Source: Bacteroidetes bacterium SW_9_63_38 (GTDB lineage: Bacteria; Bacteroidota; Rhodothermia; Rhodothermales; Salinibacteraceae). Taken from it: a DNA stretch of 64,000 nt. The notes under the pieces were generated by a model, which had not been told where the DNA came from, did no database searches, and worked only from the letters and a program-made list of their open reading frames with translations. A program made the position numbers and the translations under genes. Of this stretch, positions 24,954-35,024 are shown piece after piece. The stretch lies in the NCBI GenBank assembly GCA_003022435.1, contig PXUA01000008.1:183117-247116 (forward strand), given 5' to 3'. Every line of letters starts with the position of its first letter. Within the stretch, counting starts at the first letter, position 1.

Positions 24954-27923
24954 ATGTTCTCACAGTATCGAGCTTTTCTCCTTTTCCTTCTCATCGGCAT
25001 TTTTTCGTGTGCAGGGGGACCTCGGGCGCTTGCCCAATCGACGGGGGCGGTTACGGGACAGGTGGTGGACCAGAACGGGGAGCCGCTTCCCGGGGCCAAC
25101 GTTGTCATTCAGGACAAGCAGATTGGCGCCGCGGCCGATGAGAACGGACGCTACCGCCTCTCGGGCGTGCCGGTGGGGACGCATGCCCTCAACGCGTCCT
25201 TTGTGGGATATACCGCCGTCGATACGACGGTTGCCGTGCAGGGCGGGGAGACCGTGACGCAGAATTTTCAGCTTGGGGGCGCTGCCATGCAGACCCAGGA
25301 AGTGGTGGTGGAGGGGCAGCGGGGGACGATCCGCACCAACCAGACGAAGAAAGACGAGGCGTCCGTGGTCGATGTGTTGGACCTGCAAACGCTCGAACGA
25401 TATCCGGATCAGACGCTTGCAGAGTCCCTGGACCGGCTTCCGGGCGTGTTTACGCAGGCCAATCTTGGACAGGGCATTACCGGAACCGCCGGCCGGGGAT
25501 TCAAGAACTCGTTTATCGTCATCCGGGGCATTCAGCCGGATCTGAACAGCACGACGGTGCTCGGGCAGTCGCTGGTCTCGACCACTGGGGATCGCGCCGT
25601 AGCCCTCGACGTGCTGCCGGCCAATGTGGCCTCGCAGGTGGAGGTGGTGAAGGCCCCGACCGCGGATGCGAGTGCGAACGGGATTGGGGGCATTACGAAT
25701 ATCGTTCCGCTCAGTGCGTTTAGCCAGCAGGGTTCCTTCCTGAGTGCCAGTGCCGAGGGGGCGTGGCGCGATGAGGTGGGCACTCTGTCCGTGAACGGGC
25801 AACCGATTAATCTACGGGCGCGGGGAGGCACCCAATTTGGGCCCGACGACGATCTGGGGGTGGCCGTGACGGCCAACTACAAGCGGGATGCGTTTACGAC
25901 CACCCTCATTCAGCCGGACGAGTGGCGCGAGATCAACGCTCCCGACTTTCCCGACGGCGTAACGGTGCCCGAGGGCACGCGATTGGAGCAGGGGCGGTCG
26001 AATTTTACCCAGTTTGGGGGAACGGCGAATCTTGAGTGGCACCTGACCCCTGATCGGCAATTCGGGCTGGTCACCTCCTATGCGCAAACGGTGGACAATC
26101 AGCGGGACCTTCAGACCGAATGGAATTTCTCCGACGATAGCTTCACGGACCGAAGCGGCGAAAATTTTTCCGACGACGAACTGTTCGATCCCATTTCTGG
26201 CGTGTCCCCCAGAGATTCGTTCCGGGCCAATATTGGGCGGAACGATAAGGAATCGGACCTCGACCGGCAGGAAGAGCGGATGTTCTTCGCCGTTGGGTCG
26301 AGCGAGGTGCGGTTGGGGGCGGTAGACTGGACTACGCGGGGCAGCTACGTCCGCGCCGGCAAGGATGAGACGGTCCGCGAGTGGCAGTTCAACAACTCGC
26401 TCAGCGAATTCGACGGCGATCCGAGCACCGAGCCGTTCGTTCCCGATGACGACGATAATTTCGAGAGCATCGTGCGGTACGATGGGGCCGAGGTGTGGGG
26501 CTTCCCGGTGAACGAGCAGGCGTATCATGATCCCTCCCGCTACGCGTTCGATGGGCTTGGCATCGACACCAAAGAGGTCACGTCCGAGTCCTTTGAGGCG
26601 TCCTCGAATGTTCGGTACAACGCCGACTGGCTCGTGGGGAAGAATGGGTTCGTCGAAACGGGCGTGCGGGGCCAGTTCACCGCCACAACGCTCGATGCGG
26701 AGCGCGTGGACGTTTCGCCGAATCCCGACGATTTGCTTCTGCTCTCGGAGTTCGAGATGACCGGTACGCCCGGCGATGTGCAGGGGCTTCCCGTGGGGCC
26801 CACGGTCGACCCCGATCGGGGACGCGAGCTCCGGGAAGAGCGGCCGACCATGTTTCAGTCCAGCCGGGACGATGTGGACTCGTTTCTGGGCGACTATGAG
26901 GTGGACGAGACCATCGCCGCCGGGTACCTCATGGCCGGGAATGAGTGGGGCAAATTGAGGGTGATTGGAGGCGTTCGTCTCGAAAATACGAGCACCAGTG
27001 CCACGGTCAATTCCTTTAATTCGACGACCGAAGAGACCGCCCGGCGGACGGAGGACAACAGCTACCTCGATCTGTTTCCCAACCTGCACGTGCGGTACCG
27101 CTTCAGCGATCAGCTGCAGGCGCGCGTGTCGGGCACAAAGACCATTGCGCGCCCCAACTTGTCGCAGGTTGCGGGGAGTGAGAACGTGAGCTTCGATCCG
27201 GGCGATCGAGTCAACCCGGGCGTCGTTGCGCAGGGAAACGTGTCCAGAGGGAATCCGACCCTGAATCCGTTTCGTGCCTGGAATCTCGACGCCACCGTGG
27301 AATACTACCCGAGCGCGTCGGATCTGTACGTCGCCAACGTCTTCTACAAGCGCATCGACGACCCCATTTTTACGCGGGAGTCGATTCGGCAGAACGTGGA
27401 GGCGGGAGGCGTGACCTTCCAGGAGGCCGAGGTCAGTCGGCCGGTCAATGCGAACAGCGGCACCATCTTCGGACTGGAAACGCAGTTGCAGCAGACCCTC
27501 TCGTTCCTCCCGCAGCCGCTCGACGGGCTCGGCATCCAGGCGAACGGCACCTTTATCGAATCGAATCTTGAGGTGCCGGGGCGGGAGGACGAGGATCTGC
27601 CCTTCTTTCAACAGCCGGACCTGATTACGAGCGTCGGGCCGTTCTTCATCTGGCGTGGATTGGACGTGCGACTCAACTACAGCTACACGGACGACTTCGT
27701 CACCCAATTCGCTGGCGCAGCGCCCCAGGACCGGTTTCTCGACGCGCGCGAGACGCTGGACCTGAAGGTGACGTACGACATCACGCCGAATTACTCGATC
27801 AGCCTCGCGGCGGAGAATCTGACGGAGAGCCCGCTCCGGATCTACCAGGGCAATGCGGATCAGACGTGGCAGGCCCAGAGCCAGGGACGCCAGGTCTGGC
27901 TCGGTCTAAAAGGCCGGTTCTAA
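24954..27923 (+). CDS. TonB-dependent outer-membrane receptor (phosphorus island, first)
   Basis: A 989-residue receptor. The ATG at 24954 (MFSQYRAF) is chosen by analogy with the paralogue at 29901; a TTG at 24948 is in frame. A signal peptide ends near ALAQ. Residues about 28-110 are a carboxypeptidase-regulatory-like beta-sandwich (GAVTGQVVDQNGEPLPGANV). A plug domain follows (TLAESLDRLPGVF, RGFKNSFIVIRGIQPDLNST in part), then a 22-strand-type barrel ending GRQVWLGLKGRF with terminal Phe. Position next to phytase suggests uptake of a phosphate-containing ligand. Receptor family is certain; ligand is inference. Confidence 0.93.
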   Translation: MFSQYRAFLLFLLIGIFSCAGGPRALAQSTGAVTGQVVDQNGEPLPGANVVIQDKQIGAAADENGRYRLSGVPVGTHALNASFVGYTAVDTTVAVQGGETVTQNFQLGGAAMQTQEVVVEGQRGTIRTNQTKKDEASVVDVLDLQTLERYPDQTLAESLDRLPGVFTQANLGQGITGTAGRGFKNSFIVIRGIQPDLNSTTVLGQSLVSTTGDRAVALDVLPANVASQVEVVKAPTADASANGIGGITNIVPLSAFSQQGSFLSASAEGAWRDEVGTLSVNGQPINLRARGGTQFGPDDDLGVAVTANYKRDAFTTTLIQPDEWREINAPDFPDGVTVPEGTRLEQGRSNFTQFGGTANLEWHLTPDRQFGLVTSYAQTVDNQRDLQTEWNFSDDSFTDRSGENFSDDELFDPISGVSPRDSFRANIGRNDKESDLDRQEERMFFAVGSSEVRLGAVDWTTRGSYVRAGKDETVREWQFNNSLSEFDGDPSTEPFVPDDDDNFESIVRYDGAEVWGFPVNEQAYHDPSRYAFDGLGIDTKEVTSESFEASSNVRYNADWLVGKNGFVETGVRGQFTATTLDAERVDVSPNPDDLLLLSEFEMTGTPGDVQGLPVGPTVDPDRGRELREERPTMFQSSRDDVDSFLGDYEVDETIAAGYLMAGNEWGKLRVIGGVRLENTSTSATVNSFNSTTEETARRTEDNSYLDLFPNLHVRYRFSDQLQARVSGTKTIARPNLSQVAGSENVSFDPGDRVNPGVVAQGNVSRGNPTLNPFRAWNLDATVEYYPSASDLYVANVFYKRIDDPIFTRESIRQNVEAGGVTFQEAEVSRPVNANSGTIFGLETQLQQTLSFLPQPLDGLGIQANGTFIESNLEVPGREDEDLPFFQQPDLITSVGPFFIWRGLDVRLNYSYTDDFVTQFAGAAPQDRFLDARETLDLKVTYDITPNYSISLAAENLTESPLRIYQGNADQTWQAQSQGRQVWLGLKGRF

Positions 27924-28033
27924 CCGAACGGATGCTGTTCCTGCTCCCTGCTGCAACGGGACTCGGCGCGTTTCGCCGAGGACCCGTGCGGTGGAGAGTA
28001 TCGATGTCTCCTTCGATTCAAATCCCAGTTTCT

Positions 28034-29683
28034 ATGCGCTTTCTACGTTTCGTGCTCACAGTTTGCCTCATGGGGGGGGCGGCCGTTTTGGCGCCGAGTG
28101 CGTACGGGCAGGAAACAGCCCGGGGTACGGTGTATCAGGATGCCAACGAGAACCAGCAAAAAGACTCGGGCGAGGCGGGCATCGCCGGCGTGTCCGTGTC
28201 CAACGGAAGACAGGTGGTGCAGACCGACACCGAGGGGCAGTACACCCTTCCCGTTCGCGACGGCGATGCGATCTTCGTGACGAAGCCCGCCGGCTACAGG
28301 GTGCCGGTCGATGCACACAACCGGCCGCAGTTCTACTACCTCCACGACCCCGACGGGACGCCCGACAGCCTCGATCTCAAATTTCCCGGTGTCGAGCCGA
28401 CGGGGCCGTTGCCGGAGGCCGTCAACTTCCCGCTCCATCCGTCGGAGAAGCAGGAATCGTTTACGGCGCTTGCGTTCGCTGATCCGCAGGCCGGCAGTCA
28501 CGAAGAGCTCCGGTTTGTGCGGGATGATGTCATCGATGAACTGACCGGCGCAGACGCGGCGTTCGGCATTACGGTGGGCGACGTCGTTGCCGACGACCTG
28601 TCCCTCTACCCGCGGCACCTCCGGAACGTGGGGGCCATCGGCATTCCCTGGTGGCGGGTACCGGGCAATCACGACATGAACTATGAGGTGGCCAGCGACG
28701 AGTACGCCACGGAAACCTACAAACGGTATTTCGGACCGACGAACTACTCGTTCACCTACGGCGACGTGCACTTCATCGCCCTCGACAACGTGCAGTACAA
28801 GGGCAAAGGAGAACGCTACACGTACAGCGGCAAATACCGGGGATACCTGAAGGAAAACCAGCTTGAGTGGATTCGGGAGGACCTGGCGTCGGTATCGACC
28901 GAGAAGCGGGTGGTCATCGCCACCCACATTCCGCTCCGCACCTATGCCGTGGGCGACACCACCGAGTCGTGGCTGCCCGGCACCGACAACCTCGGGGCAC
29001 TCCTCGACGTGTTGGAGGAATACCGGGTGTACAGCATCTCGGGCCACGACACCAGCAACAGCTGGCACGTGTACCTCGACGAGGAGCACGGCTGGACCGG
29101 CCCCGGCACGTTCCATCATCACGTACTGGCCGAGGTGCGCGGGGGAAGCTGGAAGGGGCCGCGGGACGACCGGGACATTCCGGCGGCCACCATGGAGGAC
29201 GGGACGCCGAACGGGTACTATTCGCTTCACTTCGAGGGCACGGACTACGAGGCCCAGTTCCAGGCCGCCGGTCGACCGGCCGACCGGCAGAGGCGCGTGA
29301 CGGTGCACCAGCCCGCTGGGGACCAGCAGCAGGCCCACGCTGGACAGTGGGCGCCCCCCACGCTGTGCGTTAACGTGTTCGACGGCGGGCCGAAGACGAC
29401 CGTTCAGTACCGCATTGGGGACCGTGACCCGGTGGTGATGGAGCGGACGATTCAGAAGGATCCCTTCATGGAGCGGCTCTATCAACGTGTCGAGGGCACG
29501 GAGGCAGCCGTGTCGGCGCCGGAGCCCTCATCCCACCTCTGGACGGCGCCCCTTCCGGACGACCTTGCGCCCGGCGCCCACACGGTCACCGTGACGAGCC
29601 GGAACGAGTTTGGGCGAGCGGACACCACCGCCAGCGTGATTGAGGTGCAGGAGCCGCCGTCCGCTCATGAGGAGCCGCAGTGA
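28034..29683 (+). CDS. Secreted calcineurin-like phosphoesterase with N- and C-terminal beta domains
   Basis: A 549-residue secreted protein starting MRFLRFVLTVCL at 28034, signal peptide ending near SAYGQ; an ATG at 28004 is also in frame. Order: a MetallophosN-type sandwich (GTVYQDANENQQKDSGEAGI) near residues 29-75, the metallophosphatase core near 135-355, and a MetallophosC-type domain to the end (HHHVLAEVRGGSWKGPRDD). Metal motifs are FADPQ, GDVVADD, PGNHDMNY and THIPL. The last motif reads SGHDTSN instead of the usual GH-x-H, so one metal-ligand His is absent. It probably releases phosphate from organophosphates outside the inner membrane. Confidence 0.85.
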   Translation: MRFLRFVLTVCLMGGAAVLAPSAYGQETARGTVYQDANENQQKDSGEAGIAGVSVSNGRQVVQTDTEGQYTLPVRDGDAIFVTKPAGYRVPVDAHNRPQFYYLHDPDGTPDSLDLKFPGVEPTGPLPEAVNFPLHPSEKQESFTALAFADPQAGSHEELRFVRDDVIDELTGADAAFGITVGDVVADDLSLYPRHLRNVGAIGIPWWRVPGNHDMNYEVASDEYATETYKRYFGPTNYSFTYGDVHFIALDNVQYKGKGERYTYSGKYRGYLKENQLEWIREDLASVSTEKRVVIATHIPLRTYAVGDTTESWLPGTDNLGALLDVLEEYRVYSISGHDTSNSWHVYLDEEHGWTGPGTFHHHVLAEVRGGSWKGPRDDRDIPAATMEDGTPNGYYSLHFEGTDYEAQFQAAGRPADRQRRVTVHQPAGDQQQAHAGQWAPPTLCVNVFDGGPKTTVQYRIGDRDPVVMERTIQKDPFMERLYQRVEGTEAAVSAPEPSSHLWTAPLPDDLAPGAHTVTVTSRNEFGRADTTASVIEVQEPPSAHEEPQ

Positions 29684-29754
29684 CCGTCCGCTCTCACGAG
29701 AGATGGGGACCTCAGACCGGTGCTGCAGAGAAAATTTGACCGAGGTTAAGATTT

Positions 29755-29822
29755 GAAAACAGAATCGTCAACGTATCGAAATGCAGACGTTCTACGGAGG
29801 TAACCTGAGATTTGTATCTAGC
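29755..29822 (+). promoter_or_regulatory. Conserved upstream block B, candidate Pho-type operator and promoter
   Basis: Gap-free match to block A (24811-24878), with ATCG half-sites at the same 11-bp spacing and the shared end GTATCTAGC. It lies 79-146 bp upstream of the second receptor's ATG at 29901. The flanking DNA is not similar, so conservation is confined to the block. Confidence 0.6.
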
Positions 29823-29900
29823 CACGCGTGATCGAAGGGCAGGAGTAGGAAGTGCGTCTGCCCCAGCCCCACGGTTTTCGTTCATCAACAACAACTGCGC

Positions 29901-32807
29901 ATGTCTGCTCACTACCGATCCCTTTTCATTTTTCTCCTTGCTCTCGGACTGTCGTGCACGACGCACCCCGACGCTGCGGCCCAGTCGACCGGAACCATCA
30001 AAGGACAGGTCGTCGACGCGGCGGACGGCACTTCGCTTCCGGGCGCCAACGTCGTGATAAAAGGCACCTCGACCGGGACCTCCACCACCAAAGACGGGCG
30101 ATACACCCTCGCGGACGTTCCGACCGGGAAGGACACCCTCACGATCTCCTTCGTGAGCTACGAAAGGAAAACCCGGACTGTGACGGTGGAGGAAAATACG
30201 ACCACGACGGTCAACGTGAAGCTGAAAAGCAAAACATTGAAGACCGGCGAAGTCGTCGTCACGGGGTTGCGAGAAGGACAGGTGCGATCCACAAACAAGA
30301 AGAGAGAGTCCATGGAGGTCATGGACGCGTTGAGCGCCACTGAAGCAGGGAAGTTGCCTGACGGGAACGTAGCGGAGTCCGTCCAGCGGCTCCCCGGCGT
30401 CTCGATTCAGACCGACCGCGGGGAAGGACGCTTCGTCCGCGTTCGCGGAACCAGTGCCAACCTGAACAACGTGACGCTCAACGGTAGTTCGGTGGCGTCC
30501 AGCGCGTCCTCGCGGGCTACGGCGCTCGACCTTCTTCCGTCGAGTATGATTTCGGGGGTCGATGTCGTGAAGGCCGTTCGGCCCGACATGGAGGCCAACG
30601 CAGTGGGCGGGACCGTGAATATCAACACGCTGTCGGCGTTCGATCGTCAGGGGACGTTCCTGGATGTTAACCTTGCGAACCTCCAGCAGCCGGATGTGAT
30701 GGAGTTCAGCGACGATCAGTTCCGGTACGAAGGCAGCGCGACGGGCGGAACGACCTTCGGCTCCGAGAATCAGTTCGGGATCGTCGCGTCCCTGAGTGCC
30801 TCGCAGCGCGACTTCAACGTGTCGATCCTGGATCCCGATGAATGGCGCCAGGACTCGAATCTTTCAAACAACGAGACATCGAGCAATTCGTCGTACGCAT
30901 ACCCCAACGAGCTGGAGTCGCAGGCGGAGGACAATGAACGAGACCGGATTAGTGGAAGCCTGAACTTCGACTGGCGCCCCACGGACCAGACAAATCTGTA
31001 CGCGCGGGTGCTCGGCACCCAGCGGGGCGAGACGCTGAAGAACAATGAGGCCGAATTGACCTTCGCTCCGGAGGACGACCCGGTCCAGACCAGCCCGACT
31101 ACGGGGCGATTCCCGCGAGGATCGCTGGAACTGGACGTGGCGCGCGACGACGGGGAGAACCGTCTCTACTCCTTGAGCCTGGGTGGAGACCAGACATTCG
31201 GCGACATTAAGTGGAGTTTGGAGAGCGCATATTCGCGCGGACGGAAGGAGGTGACCCGCTACGACCACACGTGGGAAACGCCCAACGTCACTGATGACTT
31301 AGACGGAAGCCCGGGAGGATCTGCCAGCTACGACACGGAGCCCTTTTTCTTCGCCGTGACGCCGAACAATTCGGACTACGTAGCGAATCCGGAAAACCAA
31401 ATTCTTCGCACGGCTCAGCTCGAAAGCGAAGACGTCACCGAAAACACCTACACCGCGTCGACCGATCTCCGCTGGAATACGTCGCTGGCGGATGCCGACG
31501 GATACTTTAAGGTCGGGGGGAAATTCCTCCAGCGCGAGAAGGTGGTCGATCTCGAGGAGGTCAATTTCGACACCACGGGGACGGCTCCCGCTCCCACGCT
31601 AGCGCCGTTTAGCCGAAACCGGGCAATCAACACGGCGCAGCCCAATGGATCCTTCTTTACAACGGGCCTCGTGAGTGAGGTCACTCAGTTCACGAACGAA
31701 AACCTTGCCAGCCGGGATAACTTCAACTCGGATCTGTTCAAGATCGACGAGGAGGAGACGGCGGAGGAGGCCGTCGAGAACGACTCCGAAAACGAAGAAA
31801 GCGTTTATGCCGGGTACGCGATGGGCAGCTTCACAGCGGGCAATCTCACCGTGCTGGGCGGCCTCCGGATCGAACACACGAAGACCGAGGTGACGCGCTT
31901 TCAGCTCGAAGATACGGACATAACCGAAGAGACTGAGCCAAATTCGTACACGAACGTGCTTCCATCCGTGCACGTGAAGTACGATGTGACGGAGAACTTC
32001 CTTCTCCGGGCAGCCTGGACGAACACCATCGGGCGGCCGGACTACGACAAGCTGGCTCAGTTTGAGAGCGTGGATAGACAGGGAACGTCGCAGATCAACA
32101 TTGAGCGCGGAAATCCGGACTTGGAGCCGTTCCGATCCACAAATCTGGATGTTACGGCCGAGTACTACCTGGCGCGCGGTGGGCTCCTCTCCCTCGGTGG
32201 GTTTTTCAAGCGCATTGACAATCCCATCTACGAGGACGACAGGACTCTGAACGACTTCACCTTCGAGGGGCAGACGTTCGACGATGCGGAGATCACGGAA
32301 ACGGTCAATGCGGATGCCGGAACTCTGTTAGGGGTTGAAGCTACAGCCGACGTTCCGCTCACATTCCTGCCGTCCTTCCTGAATGGACTCGGCATACGAA
32401 GCAACGTCTCCTACATCGACTCGGAGGTCGACGTCCCTCGTCGGGACGATGAGCTTCCCTTCTTCGGACAATCCGACATTGTGGCAAATGCGGCCCCGTA
32501 TTTTCAGAAATGGGGCGTCGAAGCCCGCGTGGCCTGGAGCTTCCAGAGCGAGGCGCTCGTCGACATCGGGAGTAAGCCGTTTGAGGATCGCTATCAGGCC
32601 GATCGAAGCGTGATCGACGCGAGTCTGGAGTACGACCTAAGTTCGCTTACGAAGGGGCTCGTAGGCACGAAGAGCAGTGCGGTGTTCGCGCAGGTCAGCA
32701 ACATCACCAACGAGTCGGAGCTACAGTACCAGGGCAACCCGAGCCGGTACGACCGCGATGAGGTCTACGGTCGAACCTACGAGATCGGGATCCGGGCCAG
32801 TTTCTAA
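29901..32807 (+). CDS. TonB-dependent outer-membrane receptor (phosphorus island, second)
   Basis: A 968-residue receptor with a signal peptide ending near DAAAQ. It has a carboxypeptidase-regulatory-like domain (GTIKGQVVDAADGTSLPGAN), a plug domain (GNVAESVQRLPGVSIQTDRG, then FVRVRGTSANLNNVTLNG) and a long acidic barrel ending YGRTYEIGIRASF. It shares domain order and upstream sequence with the receptor at 24954, but the bodies have diverged strongly, so they probably take different ligands. Its barrel loops are rich in Asp and Glu, as expected for a halophile. Ligand unknown. Confidence 0.93.
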   Translation: MSAHYRSLFIFLLALGLSCTTHPDAAAQSTGTIKGQVVDAADGTSLPGANVVIKGTSTGTSTTKDGRYTLADVPTGKDTLTISFVSYERKTRTVTVEENTTTTVNVKLKSKTLKTGEVVVTGLREGQVRSTNKKRESMEVMDALSATEAGKLPDGNVAESVQRLPGVSIQTDRGEGRFVRVRGTSANLNNVTLNGSSVASSASSRATALDLLPSSMISGVDVVKAVRPDMEANAVGGTVNINTLSAFDRQGTFLDVNLANLQQPDVMEFSDDQFRYEGSATGGTTFGSENQFGIVASLSASQRDFNVSILDPDEWRQDSNLSNNETSSNSSYAYPNELESQAEDNERDRISGSLNFDWRPTDQTNLYARVLGTQRGETLKNNEAELTFAPEDDPVQTSPTTGRFPRGSLELDVARDDGENRLYSLSLGGDQTFGDIKWSLESAYSRGRKEVTRYDHTWETPNVTDDLDGSPGGSASYDTEPFFFAVTPNNSDYVANPENQILRTAQLESEDVTENTYTASTDLRWNTSLADADGYFKVGGKFLQREKVVDLEEVNFDTTGTAPAPTLAPFSRNRAINTAQPNGSFFTTGLVSEVTQFTNENLASRDNFNSDLFKIDEEETAEEAVENDSENEESVYAGYAMGSFTAGNLTVLGGLRIEHTKTEVTRFQLEDTDITEETEPNSYTNVLPSVHVKYDVTENFLLRAAWTNTIGRPDYDKLAQFESVDRQGTSQINIERGNPDLEPFRSTNLDVTAEYYLARGGLLSLGGFFKRIDNPIYEDDRTLNDFTFEGQTFDDAEITETVNADAGTLLGVEATADVPLTFLPSFLNGLGIRSNVSYIDSEVDVPRRDDELPFFGQSDIVANAAPYFQKWGVEARVAWSFQSEALVDIGSKPFEDRYQADRSVIDASLEYDLSSLTKGLVGTKSSAVFAQVSNITNESELQYQGNPSRYDRDEVYGRTYEIGIRASF

Positions 32808-33053
32808 GGAGGCAACCGATCCGTGAACGATGTCTACCGGCTCTCCTCTACAGGGCAAAGCGGGCTGCGTACGTGTTCACGGATCGACACAATTCCACGC
32901 CGGGAGGCTGCGTCAGCGGGGGGCCGTTTTGGACCTTCCGGCAGCGATCCGGACCCCTCTTCCACATGTGCAGCCTCGATTCTCGCGCCTTCCTCTTCCT
33001 CCGAGAGCGGAGAGAGGGGGCGTGGTCGCTTTCCCGTCATACCAGCTTTTCAG

Positions 33054-34829
33054 ATGTACCGATCAACCTTCTCCCTCGCGATATTCTTTGCACTTTCTCT
33101 GCCGCTGTCCCTCCTGCTGGCGTCGTGCGTAGGCTCCTCCGGCACCGAGACCAGTGCTGCGCACACCCACGGCCCCGACGCCGACCATGCGCACGCCGAA
33201 CTGCCCTCCGCCACCCCGAGCGCGTACCCGGACCGGATCGTGCTGAACTGGGCGAAGGACCCGGCCTCTACGCTCAGCGTGGCGTGGCGCACCGATAGCA
33301 CCGTCACCGACGCCAAGGCCCAGATTGCCCCCGCCCGCGCCGCCCCGTCCTTCTACACCGAGGCGCGCACCGTTCCGGCCCGGACCACGACGCTCCCCGC
33401 CGAGAAGGTGGACCGGGCCAACGTTTCGGCCCAGTACCACTCCGTGACCTTTGAGAGTCTGGAAGCGGATTCGCTCTACGCCTATCGCGTGGGCGACGGC
33501 GACCACTGGAGCGAGTGGGTCCACGCCGAGACGGCCGCCGCCCAGCCGGAGCCGTTCTCCTTCATCTACGTGGGCGATGCGCAGAACAACGTCCGCTCCC
33601 ACTGGTCGCGTCTCATCCGGCAGGCCTACGCGGACGCCCCGGACGTGAGCTTCATGATCCATGCGGGCGACCTCATCAACAATGCGCACAGGAACGTGGA
33701 GTGGGGACACTGGAACGAGGCCGGCGGCTTCATCCAGAGCATGATTCCCGATCTCCCGGTGCCGGGCAACCACGAGTATGAAGGCTACGAGCACTGGACG
33801 GCCCGCGACACCTTCACCGTGGAGGTCACGGCCTCGGGCCCGGAGATGACCGGCACGATCACGGAGCCGAACGGCAATCCCGAGCCGCTGGAGGCGACCC
33901 GCAGTGGAACCTCGTCCGACGCCGCTTCCGCCCCGACCGGCACCTGGACCTACAATGTCGACAACGGCGAGTATGTGGGCACCCTCACGATTGAGAAGGG
34001 CTCGCCCGAGTACACCGCCACCATGGTCAGCGAGAGCGGGGCGGAGATTCCACTCCAGAACGTGTCGGTCGACGGCAACACCCTCACCGGCGCGTTTCTG
34101 ATGGAGGTGGAGAAGGAGAGCACGGAGAAGCTGTCCGTGCACTGGCGCCCGCAGTTTACGCTGCCGCAGAACGGGCCGGAAGGCCTGAAAGAGACGGTCT
34201 ACTCCCTCGACCACCAGGGCATGCGCATCATCGGTCTCAACTCCGAGGCGGCTCGCAACGACGAGGATGTGCTCGCTACGCAGACCGAGTGGCTGGAATC
34301 GACGCTCAAGGAGGCTCGTCAGGACGACGAGATTCGATGGATCGTCGCTACCTTTCACCATCCCCTGTTCTCGTCGAGCGAAGGGCGCGCCAACGAGGCC
34401 CTCCGCGAGGCCTGGCGGCCCCTCTTCGACAAGTACAATGCGGACCTCGTGCTGCAGGGCCACGACCACACCTACGCTCGCGGGCAGACGGAGAACCTGC
34501 CCCAGGGCGTCAACGCGCAGTCGCCGACGGGCGGCACCGTGTACGTCAACTCCGTGAGCGGCCCCAAGATGTACGAGATGAAGCCGGACCGCTGGGCCGA
34601 CTTCGAGGGCGTCGACATGGAGCGCGGTGCCGAGAACACGCAGCTCTATCAGGTGGTGCGGGTCCAGCAGGATACGCTCAAGTACCGATCCCACACCGCG
34701 ACCGACGCTCCGTACGATGCCTTCGATCTCGTGAAGCAGGCCGACGGGTCGAACGAGATGATCGAGCACGACGCGGCCGACCGGCCGGAGCGGACGCACG
34801 AGAACACGCTCGACTACACGCGGCCGTAG
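33054..34829 (+). CDS. Purple-acid-phosphatase-like lipoprotein with inserted beta domain
   Basis: A 591-residue lipoprotein starting MYRSTFSLAIFF at 33054; the lipobox LLLASC puts the lipidated Cys near residue 24. A fibronectin-like N-domain (RIVLNWAKDPASTLSVAWRT) is followed by the metallophosphatase core: GDAQNN, HAGDLINN, PGNHEYEGYEHW near residue 238, FHHPLF and QGHDHTYARG. Between GNHE and YSLDHQGMRIIGL sits an extra block of roughly 100 residues (about 252-357) with strand patterns such as GEYVGTLTIEKGS and VDGNTLTGAF. This looks like an inserted beta-barrel-like domain. The enzyme would hydrolyse phosphomonoesters or diesters at the cell surface. Confidence 0.85.
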   Translation: MYRSTFSLAIFFALSLPLSLLLASCVGSSGTETSAAHTHGPDADHAHAELPSATPSAYPDRIVLNWAKDPASTLSVAWRTDSTVTDAKAQIAPARAAPSFYTEARTVPARTTTLPAEKVDRANVSAQYHSVTFESLEADSLYAYRVGDGDHWSEWVHAETAAAQPEPFSFIYVGDAQNNVRSHWSRLIRQAYADAPDVSFMIHAGDLINNAHRNVEWGHWNEAGGFIQSMIPDLPVPGNHEYEGYEHWTARDTFTVEVTASGPEMTGTITEPNGNPEPLEATRSGTSSDAASAPTGTWTYNVDNGEYVGTLTIEKGSPEYTATMVSESGAEIPLQNVSVDGNTLTGAFLMEVEKESTEKLSVHWRPQFTLPQNGPEGLKETVYSLDHQGMRIIGLNSEAARNDEDVLATQTEWLESTLKEARQDDEIRWIVATFHHPLFSSSEGRANEALREAWRPLFDKYNADLVLQGHDHTYARGQTENLPQGVNAQSPTGGTVYVNSVSGPKMYEMKPDRWADFEGVDMERGAENTQLYQVVRVQQDTLKYRSHTATDAPYDAFDLVKQADGSNEMIEHDAADRPERTHENTLDYTRP

Positions 34830-35024
34830 CACCTCCCGTTTCGCGACCGAATGGCTCCGGGCAACGAAACGAGGCCGATTTCTTCTATCGCGTGGGATTC
34901 GACACAAACTGATAACGTTCGACGTTTTAACGTTGCAATGTGCGGCCGAGGCTGCCCCAGACCATGCATGCAGCTAAGCGCGCTCCCCGCTGACAGTACG
35001 TCTTTGAACAACGGTTCCATTCCA

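Noticed and set aside
29901..32807. SusC/SusD-type polysaccharide uptake system
   Set aside because: No SusD-family gene follows either island receptor and no glycoside hydrolase is nearby; the neighbours are phosphatases.
34851..35024. N-terminal extension of the PhoX-like protein
   Set aside because: A twin-arginine signal starting at 35025 would be buried by it, and the extension is cysteine-rich and atypical.
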